A stretch of DNA of 64,000 nt from the NCBI GenBank assembly GCA_965224495.1, contig CBDCZI010000025.1:1-64000 (forward strand), given 5' to 3'. Positions 1 to 8,987 of this stretch are shown here, piece after piece (positions within the stretch are counted from its first letter, which is position 1; each line of letters opens with the position of its first letter). The notes under the pieces are model-generated. The model was not told where the DNA came from. It saw only the letters and a list, made by a program, of their open reading frames with translations, and made no database searches. The position numbers and the translations under genes are program-made. This stretch comes from CBDCZI01 sp965224495 (GTDB lineage: Bacteria; Bacteroidota; Bacteroidia; Cytophagales; JAAEPT01).

Positions 1-2
1 AA

Positions 3-86
3 AGGCTAAATGAAATGGGTTCATGGCTATGCTTAATTAATTTCCAATTTAAAAATCAGGAGGACTATAAACTTATAAAGAAATGA
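3..86 (+). CDS. possible 3' end of a gene entering from the left
   Basis: An open frame runs in from the left edge for 27 codons and stops with TGA at 84-86; its peptide includes NEMGSWLCLINF. It could be the tail of an upstream gene, but the piece is too short to identify and random AT-rich sequence could give it. Nothing else coding is seen before the operon at 282. Confidence 0.25.
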   Translation, partial: RLNEMGSWLCLINFQFKNQEDYKLIKK

Positions 87-168
87 CGAGTTCCCTTTAT
101 TAGAATTTAATAAGTGTTACTGGTTACCAATTTTATTTTAAAAATGTATTTGTATTGTTTGAATGAAA

Positions 169-191
169 TTATTTAGAATTATTCTAAATAA
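169..191. promoter_or_regulatory. Fur-like palindromic operator, upstream copy
   Basis: Perfect inverted repeat with 11-base arms TTATTTAGAAT / ATTCTAAATAA separated by a single T. It lies directly upstream of the -33 region of the promoter at 196-227. Size, symmetry and the ATTTAGA/TCTAAAT arms are typical of Fur-family sites, and the operon behind it encodes imelysin-family proteins that are iron-regulated in other bacteria. That Fur binds here is inference. Confidence 0.65.
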
Positions 192-195
192 AACA

Positions 196-227
196 TTGTT
201 CAGTTTTAAATAATTTAATATGTTTGC
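196..227 (+). promoter_or_regulatory. Bacteroidota-type promoter of the imelysin operon
   Basis: TATGTTTGC at 219-227 matches the Bacteroidota -7 element TAnnTTTG exactly, with a TTG at 196-198 as -33 element and a 20-base spacer. Transcription should begin near 234, giving a leader of roughly 48 bases. Both flanks carry Fur-like palindromes. Confidence 0.6.
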
Positions 228-230
228 ATC

Positions 231-255
231 CTTATTTAGAATTAGACTGAATAAG
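231..255. promoter_or_regulatory. Fur-like palindromic operator, downstream copy
   Basis: Left arm TTATTTAGAAT at 232-242 is identical to the upstream operator; the right arm AGACTGAATAA at 244-254 matches the expected complement at 8 of 11 bases, and an outer C/G pair extends the repeat. It covers the predicted transcription start, where a bound repressor would block initiation. Confidence 0.55.
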
Positions 256-281
256 AATAGTTAATTTATATAAAATATAAA

Positions 282-1451
282 ATGAAAAAAAGTATAGTAA
301 TTATTGGTCTTGCACTTATTGGATTAAGTGCATGTAAAAAAAAGAAAATATCTAATTTGAAAACTGAATTTCAGCAAACGTATGTTGATATTGTTTCTGC
401 AAATTATGAAGATAGCTATAATGCTGCTATAGATTTAAAGACTAAAATCTATAGTTTTGTTGATAATCCTACTGAAGCTACTTTTACGGCTGCGAAACAA
501 TCATGGTTAACTGCAAGAATTCCTTATGGGCAAACCGAAGCCTTTAGATTTGCAAGTGGACCAATTGATGATGCAGATGGACCAGAAGGTTTATTAAATG
601 CTTGGCCATTAGATGAAGCGTATATCGATTACGTTGATGGGAATTCTACTGCTGGAATAATTAATGATCCAACTGTAAATATTGAAAAGGCAATTCTTGA
701 AGGATTAAATGAAAAAGGAGGAGAAGAAAACATTAGTATTGGATACCACGCAATAGAGTTTTTATTATGGGGACAAGATGATGTGAACACTGCTCTTAAA
801 ACTGCTGGAAATCGACCTTTTACTGATTTTGTAACTGGTGTTAGTGGAACCGCACTGAACCAAGACCGAAGAGGGACTTATTTAAAAATATGTGCCGACC
901 TATTAGTTGAACATTTAAAATTAATGGTAGATGAGTGGGCGGTAAGTGGCACTTACAGAGTTACATTTTTAGCCTTAGATGAAAATGATGCTTTGAATAA
1001 TATCTTAACAGGAATTGGTGTGTTAAGTAAATCTGAATTAGCAGGAGAAAGAATCTTTACGGCCTTAGATAATCAAGATCAAGAGGATGAGCATTCTTGT
1101 TTTTCTGACAATACACATCAAGACATAATCTTAAATTTTAAAGGAATTGAGAATATTTGTTTGGGATCTTATTCTAGAATAAACGGTTCTGTTGTTTCTG
1201 GAACTTCTCTGTTAGACATAATTAAAAAATCAGATAAAAAATTGAATGAAAAATTTGTTGAATTGCTTAGCAAGTGCAGCTCTAATGTTAATTCAATTTC
1301 TATTCCTTTTGATCATGCTTTAACATTAGAGCAGCCAGGATCTGGAGGGAATATTAATAGTTCAATTAATAGCCTTAGAGATTTAGGTGATGTGATTGCT
1401 GAGGCTGGAACTGAGTTAGGATTGGCTATTAACACTGACTTACCAGGATAA
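282..1451 (+). CDS. imelysin-family lipoprotein (IrpA-like)
   Basis: 389-residue periplasmic lipoprotein: a short hydrophobic signal ends in a lipobox (LSAC, Cys about 18), followed by a Lys-rich stretch. The imelysin signature GxHxxE is present as G154-Y-H156-A-I-E159 (GYHAIEFLLWGQD), in a long helical domain typical of the family (COG3487). Despite the name these proteins are thought to bind metal, probably iron, rather than act as peptidases. It is the first gene of an operon with a di-heme oxidase (ATG overlaps this stop by one base) and a second imelysin, the arrangement COG3487-3488-3489 known from iron-regulated loci. The Fur-like sites upstream fit that role. Family call firm; function in iron acquisition inferred. 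Confidence 0.88.
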   Translation: MKKSIVIIGLALIGLSACKKKKISNLKTEFQQTYVDIVSANYEDSYNAAIDLKTKIYSFVDNPTEATFTAAKQSWLTARIPYGQTEAFRFASGPIDDADGPEGLLNAWPLDEAYIDYVDGNSTAGIINDPTVNIEKAILEGLNEKGGEENISIGYHAIEFLLWGQDDVNTALKTAGNRPFTDFVTGVSGTALNQDRRGTYLKICADLLVEHLKLMVDEWAVSGTYRVTFLALDENDALNNILTGIGVLSKSELAGERIFTALDNQDQEDEHSCFSDNTHQDIILNFKGIENICLGSYSRINGSVVSGTSLLDIIKKSDKKLNEKFVELLSKCSSNVNSISIPFDHALTLEQPGSGGNINSSINSLRDLGDVIAEAGTELGLAINTDLPG

Positions 1452-2831
1452 TGAAAATTTGCTTATCACTTTTAGTTATATTTTTTGCGATTTACTCGTG
1501 TCGTAAAGATGCAATAATAGTTGATGATAGATTATTAAGTGGCGGCAAAAATGGGACTGTTTTTAACAAGTCAGAAAATGCATTTGGTCAATCAATGCCA
1601 GGGATATCAAAAGACAAAGAATTGCTTTTTTTTTGTCGGGAATAGTTTCTTTAATCAAAATTGGGTGTCGGCCCCAGCTTCCGCGAAAGCAAGAGACGGA
1701 CTGGGGCCTTTATTAAATGCAAAATCATGTTCAGCATGCCATTTTAAGGATGGCAGAGGTAAACCATTTTTAACAATTAATGATAATGCAAATGGATTCT
1801 TGATTCGATTGAGTTCTGGAAATGATGTGCATGGTGCTCCTATTGGAGATCCAATTTACGGTGGACAATTTAATGATAAATCAATCAATGGTGTGAATAA
1901 TGAGGGTGACATCTCAGTTGTGTTTGAATATATAAACGGTTCGTATAATGATGGTACTGCTTATACTTTAAGACGGCCAACTTATTCATTAATAAACTTA
2001 AACTATGGTGATTTATCACCAAATATTATGACCTCACCAAGAATTGGTCAGCAAATGATTGGTCTAGGTTTGTTGGATGCAATTGATCCCAAAAGTATTT
2101 TAGCACATGTAGATGAAAATGATAGTGATAATGATGGTATTTCAGGGCGAACTAATTCCGTTTTGGATGTTGAATCTCAAACTTATCAAATTGGTGTTTT
2201 TGGATGGAAAGCGAATCAACCTAATTTAAAACAACAAGTTGCTGGAGCTTTTAATGGGGATTTGGGCATCAAATCATACTTGTTTACAGAAGAAAATCAT
2301 ACAGCAAACCAACCTGAATGTCATGATTTGGATGACGGAGGAATCGTTGAAATTGATAAGGATGATTTAGAGAAAACAATTTTATATTCAAGTTCACTAG
2401 CTGTTCCTGCAAGAAGAGATATTAATGATAAAGAAATTTTGGAAGGTGAATTATTATTTAGTGATCTAAAATGTGTGGTATGTCATGTTAATACTTTTAA
2501 AACTGGCAATTCACATGAATTACAATTCTTAAATAACCAAATTATACACCCGTATTCTGATTTATTACTCCATGATATGGGGACCAATTTATCAGATGGA
2601 AGACCAGATTTTTTAGCCTCTGGAAATGAATGGAGAACGCAACCTTTATGGGGAATAGGATTAATAAGTACGGTGAATGGTCATACTTATTTTTTACATG
2701 ATGGAAGAGCACGGAATATCGAGGAAGCTATTTTGTGGCATGGTGGCGAAGCTGAAAATTCAAAAAATAGATTTAAAGCACTTTCAAAAACGAAAAGAGA
2801 AACACTAATCAAATTTATAAACTCACTTTAA
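1451..2831 (+). pseudogene. di-heme c-type oxidase (COG3488, DHOR), frameshifted at a T9 run
   Basis: Starts at the ATG overlapping the imelysin stop; the first 64 codons give a lipoprotein signal (IYSCRK) and the start of the mature domain, then the frame ends at 1645. The T run at 1626-1634 has nine Ts; with eight the frame continues without break (LLFFVGNSFFNQNWVSAP) to 2831, about 459 residues. Two CxxCH heme sites are present: CSACH at 1728-1742 and CVVCH at 2472-2486, as in the di-heme thiol-oxidoreductase-like family. Such proteins are exported and heme-loaded in the periplasm and cluster with imelysins. An internal ATG at 1539 lies in the shifted frame and would remove the signal. Probably functional if the extra T is a sequence error or is corrected by slippage. 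Confidence 0.8.
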
Positions 2832-3841
2832 TGAAAAAAATAAGTCTTATTTTTTTAGTGTTGCTAGCTGTTTTAAGCTGTAAAAAAAACAAGTTCAAAG
2901 TTAAAACATTCTTACCTAACTTATATGAATTTAAAATTGAGCCTGAAATTAAAAATGTTGTTTCTGAAACAGATAATATTGTTGAAAAATGGGGTGAAAT
3001 CAATCAAAATAGTATTGAATTAGGTGATCTGAATATATATAGAATAATGTATGAAAATTACTTGAATGAAGCCTACAGTATACTTCTTTATAATTTTGGA
3101 GACATATCTAAAATATATGTCTATAATCGCTTTTATAAGGCAAGTATTGACACTATCCAAGTGATAGAAGCCTATACAAGTAATACCGTATTTTCTGCTG
3201 AAGCAGTACAATCTCAAAACAATAAAACAAAAGGTATTGCAGCGATTGAATATTTACTTTATAATGTAAATGCCAATGATTCAATATTAACGTCTCAAAA
3301 TTATCGAAATTATATTCAATATCAGCTAAAGGCCTTGAGTCTAGAAGTTTCAAATATTCAAGTGTCTTGGTCAGTATATCAAGGTAATTTTGAATCCATG
3401 GTAGATGAGGGAGTGGAGGGGTCCTACAATGTACTCGTGAATCGAATCATCCATGTTTTGGAAGATTTGGTCATTAAAAAAATCGGTACACCACTAGTCC
3501 AAGTAGGGTACTATAACCACTCACAGCTTACTTTTATTAAAAGTAGTATACAAAGTGCATACACTATATTTAAGGGAGAGGGAACAGAGCAGTTTAATTC
3601 AATTTATAACCATATAAGAAAGAAGAATAAGAAAATTGCCAATCAACTTAATGCAGATTGGGAAATACTCATTGAATATGGCACCAATCTCGAAGCGGAT
3701 TATAATTATTATTTCAATTCGGATCAAGAAAAATTAAGAACCTATTTGGATAAAATTAAAGGCCTTATCATAAAGCTAAAGGTTGATGTGCCACCACTTA
3801 TTGGGATCTCCTTAACATTTGGAGAATTAGATGGAGATTAA
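2831..3841 (+). CDS. second imelysin-like lipoprotein (COG3489 type)
   Basis: 336 residues with a lipoprotein signal (LAVLSCKK, Cys about 17). The region equivalent to the imelysin motif reads G135-I-A137-A-I-E140 (GIAAIEYLLY): Gly and Glu are kept but the His is Ala, as is common in the COG3489 branch, so metal binding may differ from the first gene. It starts directly at the stop of the di-heme oxidase (shared base), so the three genes are translationally coupled. The usual fourth member of the cluster (DUF1513) is absent. No clear terminator follows. Confidence 0.8.
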   Translation: MKKISLIFLVLLAVLSCKKNKFKVKTFLPNLYEFKIEPEIKNVVSETDNIVEKWGEINQNSIELGDLNIYRIMYENYLNEAYSILLYNFGDISKIYVYNRFYKASIDTIQVIEAYTSNTVFSAEAVQSQNNKTKGIAAIEYLLYNVNANDSILTSQNYRNYIQYQLKALSLEVSNIQVSWSVYQGNFESMVDEGVEGSYNVLVNRIIHVLEDLVIKKIGTPLVQVGYYNHSQLTFIKSSIQSAYTIFKGEGTEQFNSIYNHIRKKNKKIANQLNADWEILIEYGTNLEADYNYYFNSDQEKLRTYLDKIKGLIIKLKVDVPPLIGISLTFGELDGD

Positions 3842-3863
3842 TTTATTATTGACTTTGCAATCC

Positions 3864-3893
3864 TTGAAATCAAAATAATGTCAATTGAAATCA
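3864..3893. repeat. short direct repeat in intergenic region
   Basis: TTGAAATCA occurs at 3864-3872 and again at 3885-3893, 21 bases apart, i.e. two DNA turns. It could be a binding site with two half-sites on one face, but it is 225 bases before the next gene and short. No other signal is seen between 3842 and 4117. Confidence 0.2.
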
Positions 3894-4117
3894 GTTTTAT
3901 CAAAATCATCTCGCTTAGTATTTAGTTAAAGTCATCAAGTCTGTTAAACAAAATAGGAGTAATAGGACAAATTATAGATGAGTTAGAAAAAGGAAATCAA
4001 AAAGACTTCATAATTTTTTACAATTCATCTATTAAATACTACAGTTCGGTTATCCTTTTTTTTAAAGTCGTTTTAATTGTTGGAGATTCGTCTCAGTTAA
4101 TCACTAAAACAATTAAT

Positions 4118-5014
4118 ATGAAAACGATAATAATAACGCTAGCAATTACAATTAGTTTAACTGGATGGTCTCAAAATACAGATCTTGCAACTGGAACAGA
4201 AAGTTTTGAGGCATGGTCAAACAACCTAGGCGGTGAATTGCCGACCCATTGGGATGGATTTAATAGAATAGTTGAATTTATGGGGCAACCAATAGGTAAT
4301 ATTACCTGTGTGACTAAAGATAGTGTTGACCCTTTTGATGGTGATTATTCATTAAAATTGACGAATGAATCCGTTTTGGGAGGTCCTGCTGTAACTGGTT
4401 TAATTACCAATGGTGATTTTGATGTTGACCTCATTAATCAAACGGGTGAAATTTTAGGCGGAGATTCAATTACTGAAGCGCCTTTGCAATTAACAGGATG
4501 GTTTAAATACACACCACAGGAAAACGATACTGCGTTTATAGCAGTTACATTTTCTAAAAATGGTAATGAAATAGGATCTGGACGTTTAGAGATTATGCAA
4601 ACGGTAATAGATTGGACAGCCTTTACAGTTGAAATTGATTTTCCAAATGGGGATATACCAGATAGCGTAAATGTGGTAATGGCATCTTCCAATACTACAG
4701 GGGAAGCACCAGTAGGATCCGTTTTAGAGATTGATGCTATCAAATTTGTTTATGGACATTTAGCCATTACTAAATCAAAAACATCAACTACAGTAGTATA
4801 TCCAAACCCTTCTAAAGGAAATATCTACCTTAAAGAATTGAATGAAGGAAGTAAAAGAGTTAATGTTTTAAATAGTTTAGGGCAAATCGTAGCTTCACAA
4901 ATGATTCTAGATTTGGAAATGGGGATGGATTTAAGTCAACTCCAATCAGGTTATTATTTTCTTCAAATTATTGGAGAAGGCCAACCTGAAATGCACCAAA
5001 TTCAAATTAACTAA
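4118..5014 (+). CDS. T9SS-exported beta-sandwich protein (carbohydrate-binding-like)
   Basis: 298 residues. Signal peptide ends near TGWSQ (about 20). The central domain (about 25-215: ESFEAWSN, PTHWDGFN, GDYSLKL, then a jelly-roll-like beta pattern ending LEIDAIKFVYG) resembles the carbohydrate-binding-like modules placed before T9SS tails in Bacteroidota. Residues about 225-298 form a type A sorting domain (VVYPNPSKGNIYL ... SGYYFLQI). Expected at the cell surface or secreted. No catalytic motif is visible. A strong terminator follows at 5048. Confidence 0.75.
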   Translation: MKTIIITLAITISLTGWSQNTDLATGTESFEAWSNNLGGELPTHWDGFNRIVEFMGQPIGNITCVTKDSVDPFDGDYSLKLTNESVLGGPAVTGLITNGDFDVDLINQTGEILGGDSITEAPLQLTGWFKYTPQENDTAFIAVTFSKNGNEIGSGRLEIMQTVIDWTAFTVEIDFPNGDIPDSVNVVMASSNTTGEAPVGSVLEIDAIKFVYGHLAITKSKTSTTVVYPNPSKGNIYLKELNEGSKRVNVLNSLGQIVASQMILDLEMGMDLSQLQSGYYFLQIIGEGQPEMHQIQIN

Positions 5015-5047
5015 GAGGCCATTACTAAGTGTAAAATATATGGATAT

Positions 5048-5074
5048 AAAAAGCAGCTATTTGGCTGCTTTTTT
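5048..5074 (+). terminator. rho-independent terminator after the 4118-5014 gene
   Basis: Stem AAAAAGCAGC / GCTGCTTTTT with a 6-base loop, running into six Ts. Confidence 0.8.
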
Positions 5075-5150
5075 GCTGACATAATTAATTTGAGGAATAA
5101 AAAGAGGGAATAAGATGTTATACAGTTGCAATACAGTATTTTAATTGATT

Positions 5151-5196
5151 AATCATCCGTTTGGGTGAGGTGAAATCATCCATTTGGGTGAAGTCT
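5151..5196. repeat. two tandem 23-base repeats, possible LytTR-type operator
   Basis: Two imperfect copies (5151-5173 and 5174-5196), each holding ATCC-g/a-TTTGGGTGA. The first contains TCCGTTTGG, which fits the LytTR half-site pattern [TA][AC][CA]GTTN[AG][TG]; the second differs at one base. Spacing of about two helical turns is LytTR-like. It lies 85-130 bases upstream of the T9SS gene at 5281; LytTR regulators are encoded at 9.9, 30.2 and 56.4 kb. Function inferred. Confidence 0.4.
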
Positions 5197-5280
5197 AACT
5201 GGTTGAATTTGAAGAGTTTTGTGTATGCGGAAGCCGAAAAGCTTTAAGAGAGTAGGCACTTTAAAATTAATTCATTTACT

Positions 5281-7017
5281 ATGAAAACACAAATTTTACT
5301 TTTAATCTCAGTTTTATTTACTGGAAACATTTTTGGACAAGGGTTCCAACGGACAATTTATAATCCCGAAAAAGACTTTAATCATTATTCTATTGAAAAC
5401 ACTAAAGCAGGGTATGTATGTGTAGGGACACTATTTGGCGAAGAAAACAATGATATTCACATTGTTAATTTAAGGCATGACGGGCAAATTTTATGGGAGC
5501 GAATAATTGATGAAACAAAAGATGACCGTGGGTTAGATGTAGCCGTTGATGTTAAAAACAATATTGTTTTAACAGGATATATTTCACCTGGGGGACCAGG
5601 ATTTCCAAATTTATATATCGCCAAGATGGATCTAAGTGGTAATTATATTGGAGACCGATCAATTGTAAACGTACCACCAAGTTGGGGACATGAGAGCATG
5701 ACTGCAGGGACCAATATTATCTACTCAAAAAAAACGGAGACATACATTGTTGGAGGAATTATAGCATCAAAATTTGAAAGACCACTTCAGTATAACCGAG
5801 CCTTAATTACGGAATTTGATCTGAATTTAAATTTATTGAATCAAAAGAGAATTTTTACTGGATCTAAATTCCAGTCGATTAATGACATCCAAGCCGTTCC
5901 TGAAGGGTATTTTATTACTGGAGGTATTGCTAGGTTAGGAAATAGACAAGGGGTTTTAGCTGCTATTGTTGATTTTGACTTAGATTTAGTGAAAAATTTT
6001 TCTTTTGATGATTTTACTGAAGGGAAACATCTAGGTGCATCTATTGTGTATGATGGTAAAAAAGATGATATCTATGTTTTATCGAATAACGAGACATATA
6101 GTAACCCTCAAGTGACTAGATTAAAGGAAGTTTCTAATGAAATGACTTGGTGTGATGATAATGATATTCGGGGTAATAGTTATTTGCTTGAAATAGATGA
6201 TAATGGAGATTATAAGGCTGCTGGATTTAAATTGGAAAAATGCGTTTGGAATGATAAGCATTTAATCGCTTCAGGTTATTTTCAAAAACGATCAAGCGAT
6301 TATGGCAAATCAGGAACGATTGCGTGGATTATTGAATTTGATAAAATAACTGGAGCAAGAGTATCTGGAATGGAATGGACCATTTCACCAGCAAACGGAT
6401 TTACTGATCAAGGTGGGGTATTATCTGAATATAGATTCAGTTCGCCATTATATTATACACAAGAAATGTTTGTGCCTAGAAATGATAGAAAAGGGTATGT
6501 TATTATAGCGCCGAGATTAATTGATAATAAGTATAGTCTGGAATTACTAACGACATCTTTTATGAATGTGACTGATTGTTTTAAAGAACTTAGATTTAGA
6601 CCAATTGATCTCGATTTGAGATATGAATGTATTGATCAGGCTGATATTGATTTTAATCAAAATACACCCAAAAGTTATTTAAAAAAGATAGAAAATAAAG
6701 AAGAAATTTTTTGCAATGCTAATTATACTTCAAAAAGTAAAGCTGAACCTATTGTTTCGGAAAGTTTAAATTCTAATCAAAGCATAACGGTTTACCCAAA
6801 CCCAGCCAATGATAATATAAGTATTCAATTACCTAATGGCACTGAAAAAGGCAAAATAGAAGTTATTAATCTTACAGGTAAAATAATTTTACAGAAAGAT
6901 GTTAATACAAGTAATTTTGAACTTAAAATCGAAAATCTTGAAAATGGACTTTATTTCATTCGTTTTAATACCACGAATGGAGAAGTACATGAAGGTAAGT
7001 TTATAAAAGCCAATTAA
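5281..7017 (+). CDS. T9SS-exported beta-propeller-like protein of unknown function
   Basis: 578 residues with a signal peptide ending near NIFGQ (about 20). The body (about 25-430) consists of repeated beta blocks such as HIVNLRHDGQILWERII, LYIAKMDLSGNYIGD and ALITEFDLNLNLL, the look of the delta-60/propeller repeats found in secreted Bacteroidota proteins. Six Cys lie in the second half. A type A sorting domain occupies about 500-578 (ITVYPNPANDNISIQLPNG ... GLYFIRFN). Surface or secreted location expected; role unknown. A 23-base tandem repeat precedes it and an IS remnant begins 26 bases after its stop. Confidence 0.75.
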   Translation: MKTQILLLISVLFTGNIFGQGFQRTIYNPEKDFNHYSIENTKAGYVCVGTLFGEENNDIHIVNLRHDGQILWERIIDETKDDRGLDVAVDVKNNIVLTGYISPGGPGFPNLYIAKMDLSGNYIGDRSIVNVPPSWGHESMTAGTNIIYSKKTETYIVGGIIASKFERPLQYNRALITEFDLNLNLLNQKRIFTGSKFQSINDIQAVPEGYFITGGIARLGNRQGVLAAIVDFDLDLVKNFSFDDFTEGKHLGASIVYDGKKDDIYVLSNNETYSNPQVTRLKEVSNEMTWCDDNDIRGNSYLLEIDDNGDYKAAGFKLEKCVWNDKHLIASGYFQKRSSDYGKSGTIAWIIEFDKITGARVSGMEWTISPANGFTDQGGVLSEYRFSSPLYYTQEMFVPRNDRKGYVIIAPRLIDNKYSLELLTTSFMNVTDCFKELRFRPIDLDLRYECIDQADIDFNQNTPKSYLKKIENKEEIFCNANYTSKSKAEPIVSESLNSNQSITVYPNPANDNISIQLPNGTEKGKIEVINLTGKIILQKDVNTSNFELKIENLENGLYFIRFNTTNGEVHEGKFIKAN

Positions 7018-7042
7018 GGTAATAGTTAAGCAACTTAAAAGC

Positions 7043-7442
7043 GGCTGTCTGAAAAGACGGTCTCTTTTTTGTTAATATCTGTTTTGACCGATATTTTGAC
7101 TGAATTTTTATTTTTTGTATCTTGAAATATGAATCTAAAAGTAATTTACAAGCTTTATGATCAGGATCAATTAAGCTTACTTCCGCCAAGTTATGATGAT
7201 TTAGTTCCCAGTAATCATCCAATTCTTGTTGTTAACACGATCTTGACCACATAGATATTGGATCTTTAGAAAAGACCTACAAAGGAGGAGGAACTTGTTA
7301 TACTACTTGAAAAACTATAAGATAACTGACACAGTAAGTTATATACTATAAAAAGTTGTTGGACACAAAGGTTGATGACTAGATTATTAAACTTTACTGT
7401 CGAAATCAAAAAAGACTACCCAAAATTACTTTCTAGACAGCC
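7043..7442 (+). mobile_element. internally deleted IS1182-family element with both ends
   Basis: The ends are GGCTGTCTGAAAAG (7043-7056) and CTTTCTAGACAGCC (7429-7442), inverted repeats matching at 12 of 14 bases; just inside, both carry a GTCT-T6 type tract. Between them 7129 onward reads as an IS1182 transposase N-terminus (YDQDQLSLLPPSYDDLVPSN), stops after a frameshift, and continues in another frame as DHIDIGSLEKTYKGGGT. Only about 400 bases remain of an element normally near 1.5-2 kb, so it is non-autonomous. No clear target duplication was seen. Confidence 0.75.
7129..7311 (+). pseudogene. IS1182-family transposase N-terminal fragment
   Basis: ATG at 7129 opens a 41-codon frame (NLKVIYKLYDQDQLSLLPPS, later NHPILVVN) characteristic of the IS1182 N-terminal domain. 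It ends at a TAG around 7254; the family continuation (DIGSLEKTYKGGGT) is in another frame to about 7311. The catalytic DDE part is missing. Confidence 0.7.
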
Positions 7443-7493
7443 TCCTTTTTTATATTAAAATAATTACTAGAAAGTAAATCTCTATAATTAGCA

Positions 7494-7526
7494 AAAGCCG
7501 TCTAAAAATAAACTTTAGACGGCTTT
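7494..7526 (-). terminator. terminator of the 7561-8874 gene
   Basis: Perfect 13-base stem AAAGCCGTCTAAA / TTTAGACGGCTTT with a 7-base loop, 35 bases past the stop on the minus strand and followed there by TTTTGC. Confidence 0.8.
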
Positions 7527-7560
7527 ATTATTGAGTTTAGTTATATAAACAATAACTACA

Positions 7561-8874
7561 TTAATTAATTACAATTTTTGCCGTTAAGACTTCTTCTCCA
7601 CTCTTATATTTAACTATATAGTTTCCTGATTCTAGTTTTCGGGTATTTATTGTCATACTTTTTTCAGTCACAGTTCCTTCATGAACTAAATGGCCATTTG
7701 CTGAATATATAAAGATGGTTCCTTCTGCTTGAGGTAATTTAAGATTAATAAAATCTGAAGCAGGATTAGGACTAATTATGATAGATTTCTTACCTCCACT
7801 TCCATCAATATTCTTTGATACTTTTGCTTTACCATTTTTTGTCTTTGGATTAGTTGTAGCTGGCCTATCTGACAAACATAAGGTTGTTTCGCAAATTTCA
7901 CAATCTTTTGTAATCATTTGAATTTTCACACAGTAATCTACTCTGTTTTTACAACAAGACAATGGTAATGTAGGAGGAAATTGCATTTTTAACACAATTG
8001 CCTCGTTAATTACTGTTGGAGTTGGGAAGTGATAAACAATTTCTGAAGAAACGCCACCAGATCCAGCAAAGGTTGGTGTTACTCCTGCAATAGTTGGTAG
8101 CACATTAATAATATTTCCAGAATTCAACAATGCTTTTTTATTGCAGCCATCAATACAATTAGTATTAACTAAAGATTTCCAAAAAGGGACAGAAATGTTT
8201 AAAGTGGAAATGGCTTTACCGTTTGAATTAATTTGTAGTTCAGTTGACGTTTGGCCATTACTCAAAACCGGTCCGATTCTATTGAATTTATTTTTTGGAG
8301 AGCAAACACAAGTTAAAGTAGGTGTACAATTAAAAGTCATTTCCTCAAGGTACAAAACCCAAAGCGCATCTCGATTATAAGTGAATGATACTGATGATAC
8401 TGATCCAGTCCAATTAATCCAACCGCCAGTATCCATCAAACCGTTCGGACTCACCGCAGTATTAGCTGAATTAGCCACAAATAAAGGGGTAGTACCAAAA
8501 GGCGATACTGACGAAAATGCCGGCGTAAACCCTGTTCCAGACTCATTACCATTATGATCAAAATCTGCAACTAATAGAGACAAATCATATACTGCTGGTG
8601 AAAAATTTAAAGTGACTAAAGTACTACTCGCATTTGAATTGGCTGCAGGAATTTGTACTCCTTGATTAACATTTGACTGGTGAGTCATTGATGGGGTTAT
8701 TAATTCTACATCAATTTTGCCTCCATTACAACCTGTAATCTTACCTGTACTTGTAGTACTTCCTGTTGCACTAGCCCAACTAAAATCGGCTATTACATCT
8801 TGTGCACTTAACATACCTGTGCTTGCCAATAATACAGCTAATAAACTGCGTTTAAAAAAATTTGCTTGTTTCAT
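7561..8874 (-). CDS. T9SS-exported Cys-rich protein of unknown function
   Basis: 437 residues. Signal peptide ends near TGMLSAQ (about 25). The N-terminal half is a beta-rich domain (ADFDHNGNESG, then a Trp-containing strand set) and the middle holds many Cys (TFNCTPTLTCVCSPKN, CIDGCNKK, LPLSCCKNRVDYC, KDCEICETTLC), suggesting disulfides outside the cell. Residues about 365-437 are a type A sorting domain (IIISPNPASDFINLKLPQ ... ESGNYIVKY). A TAATTTTG -7 element on the minus strand (8953-8960) gives a leader of about 70 bases. Function not recognised. Confidence 0.75.
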   Translation of the reverse strand: MKQANFFKRSLLAVLLASTGMLSAQDVIADFSWASATGSTTSTGKITGCNGGKIDVELITPSMTHQSNVNQGVQIPAANSNASSTLVTLNFSPAVYDLSLLVADFDHNGNESGTGFTPAFSSVSPFGTTPLFVANSANTAVSPNGLMDTGGWINWTGSVSSVSFTYNRDALWVLYLEEMTFNCTPTLTCVCSPKNKFNRIGPVLSNGQTSTELQINSNGKAISTLNISVPFWKSLVNTNCIDGCNKKALLNSGNIINVLPTIAGVTPTFAGSGGVSSEIVYHFPTPTVINEAIVLKMQFPPTLPLSCCKNRVDYCVKIQMITKDCEICETTLCLSDRPATTNPKTKNGKAKVSKNIDGSGGKKSIIISPNPASDFINLKLPQAEGTIFIYSANGHLVHEGTVTEKSMTINTRKLESGNYIVKYKSGEEVLTAKIVIN

Positions 8875-8987
8875 ATTAAAAAATATTTAATTACTTATTT
8901 TGTCTACTCTTTATTCATAGGTTTTCGACATCCCCTCTTCATTTATATCACTCAAAATTAAAGTTATACAATTCAAAAACAGAATAC

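Noticed and set aside
1539..1640. Internal ATG as start of the di-heme oxidase
   Set aside because: It lies in the shifted frame, codes no signal peptide and overlaps the real lipoprotein N-terminus.
5151..5196. Tandem repeat as a CRISPR array
   Set aside because: Only two adjoining copies with no spacers and no cas genes in the window.
7001..7222. Minus-strand open frame of 73 codons
   Set aside because: Shadow of the IS1182 transposase fragment on the plus strand.
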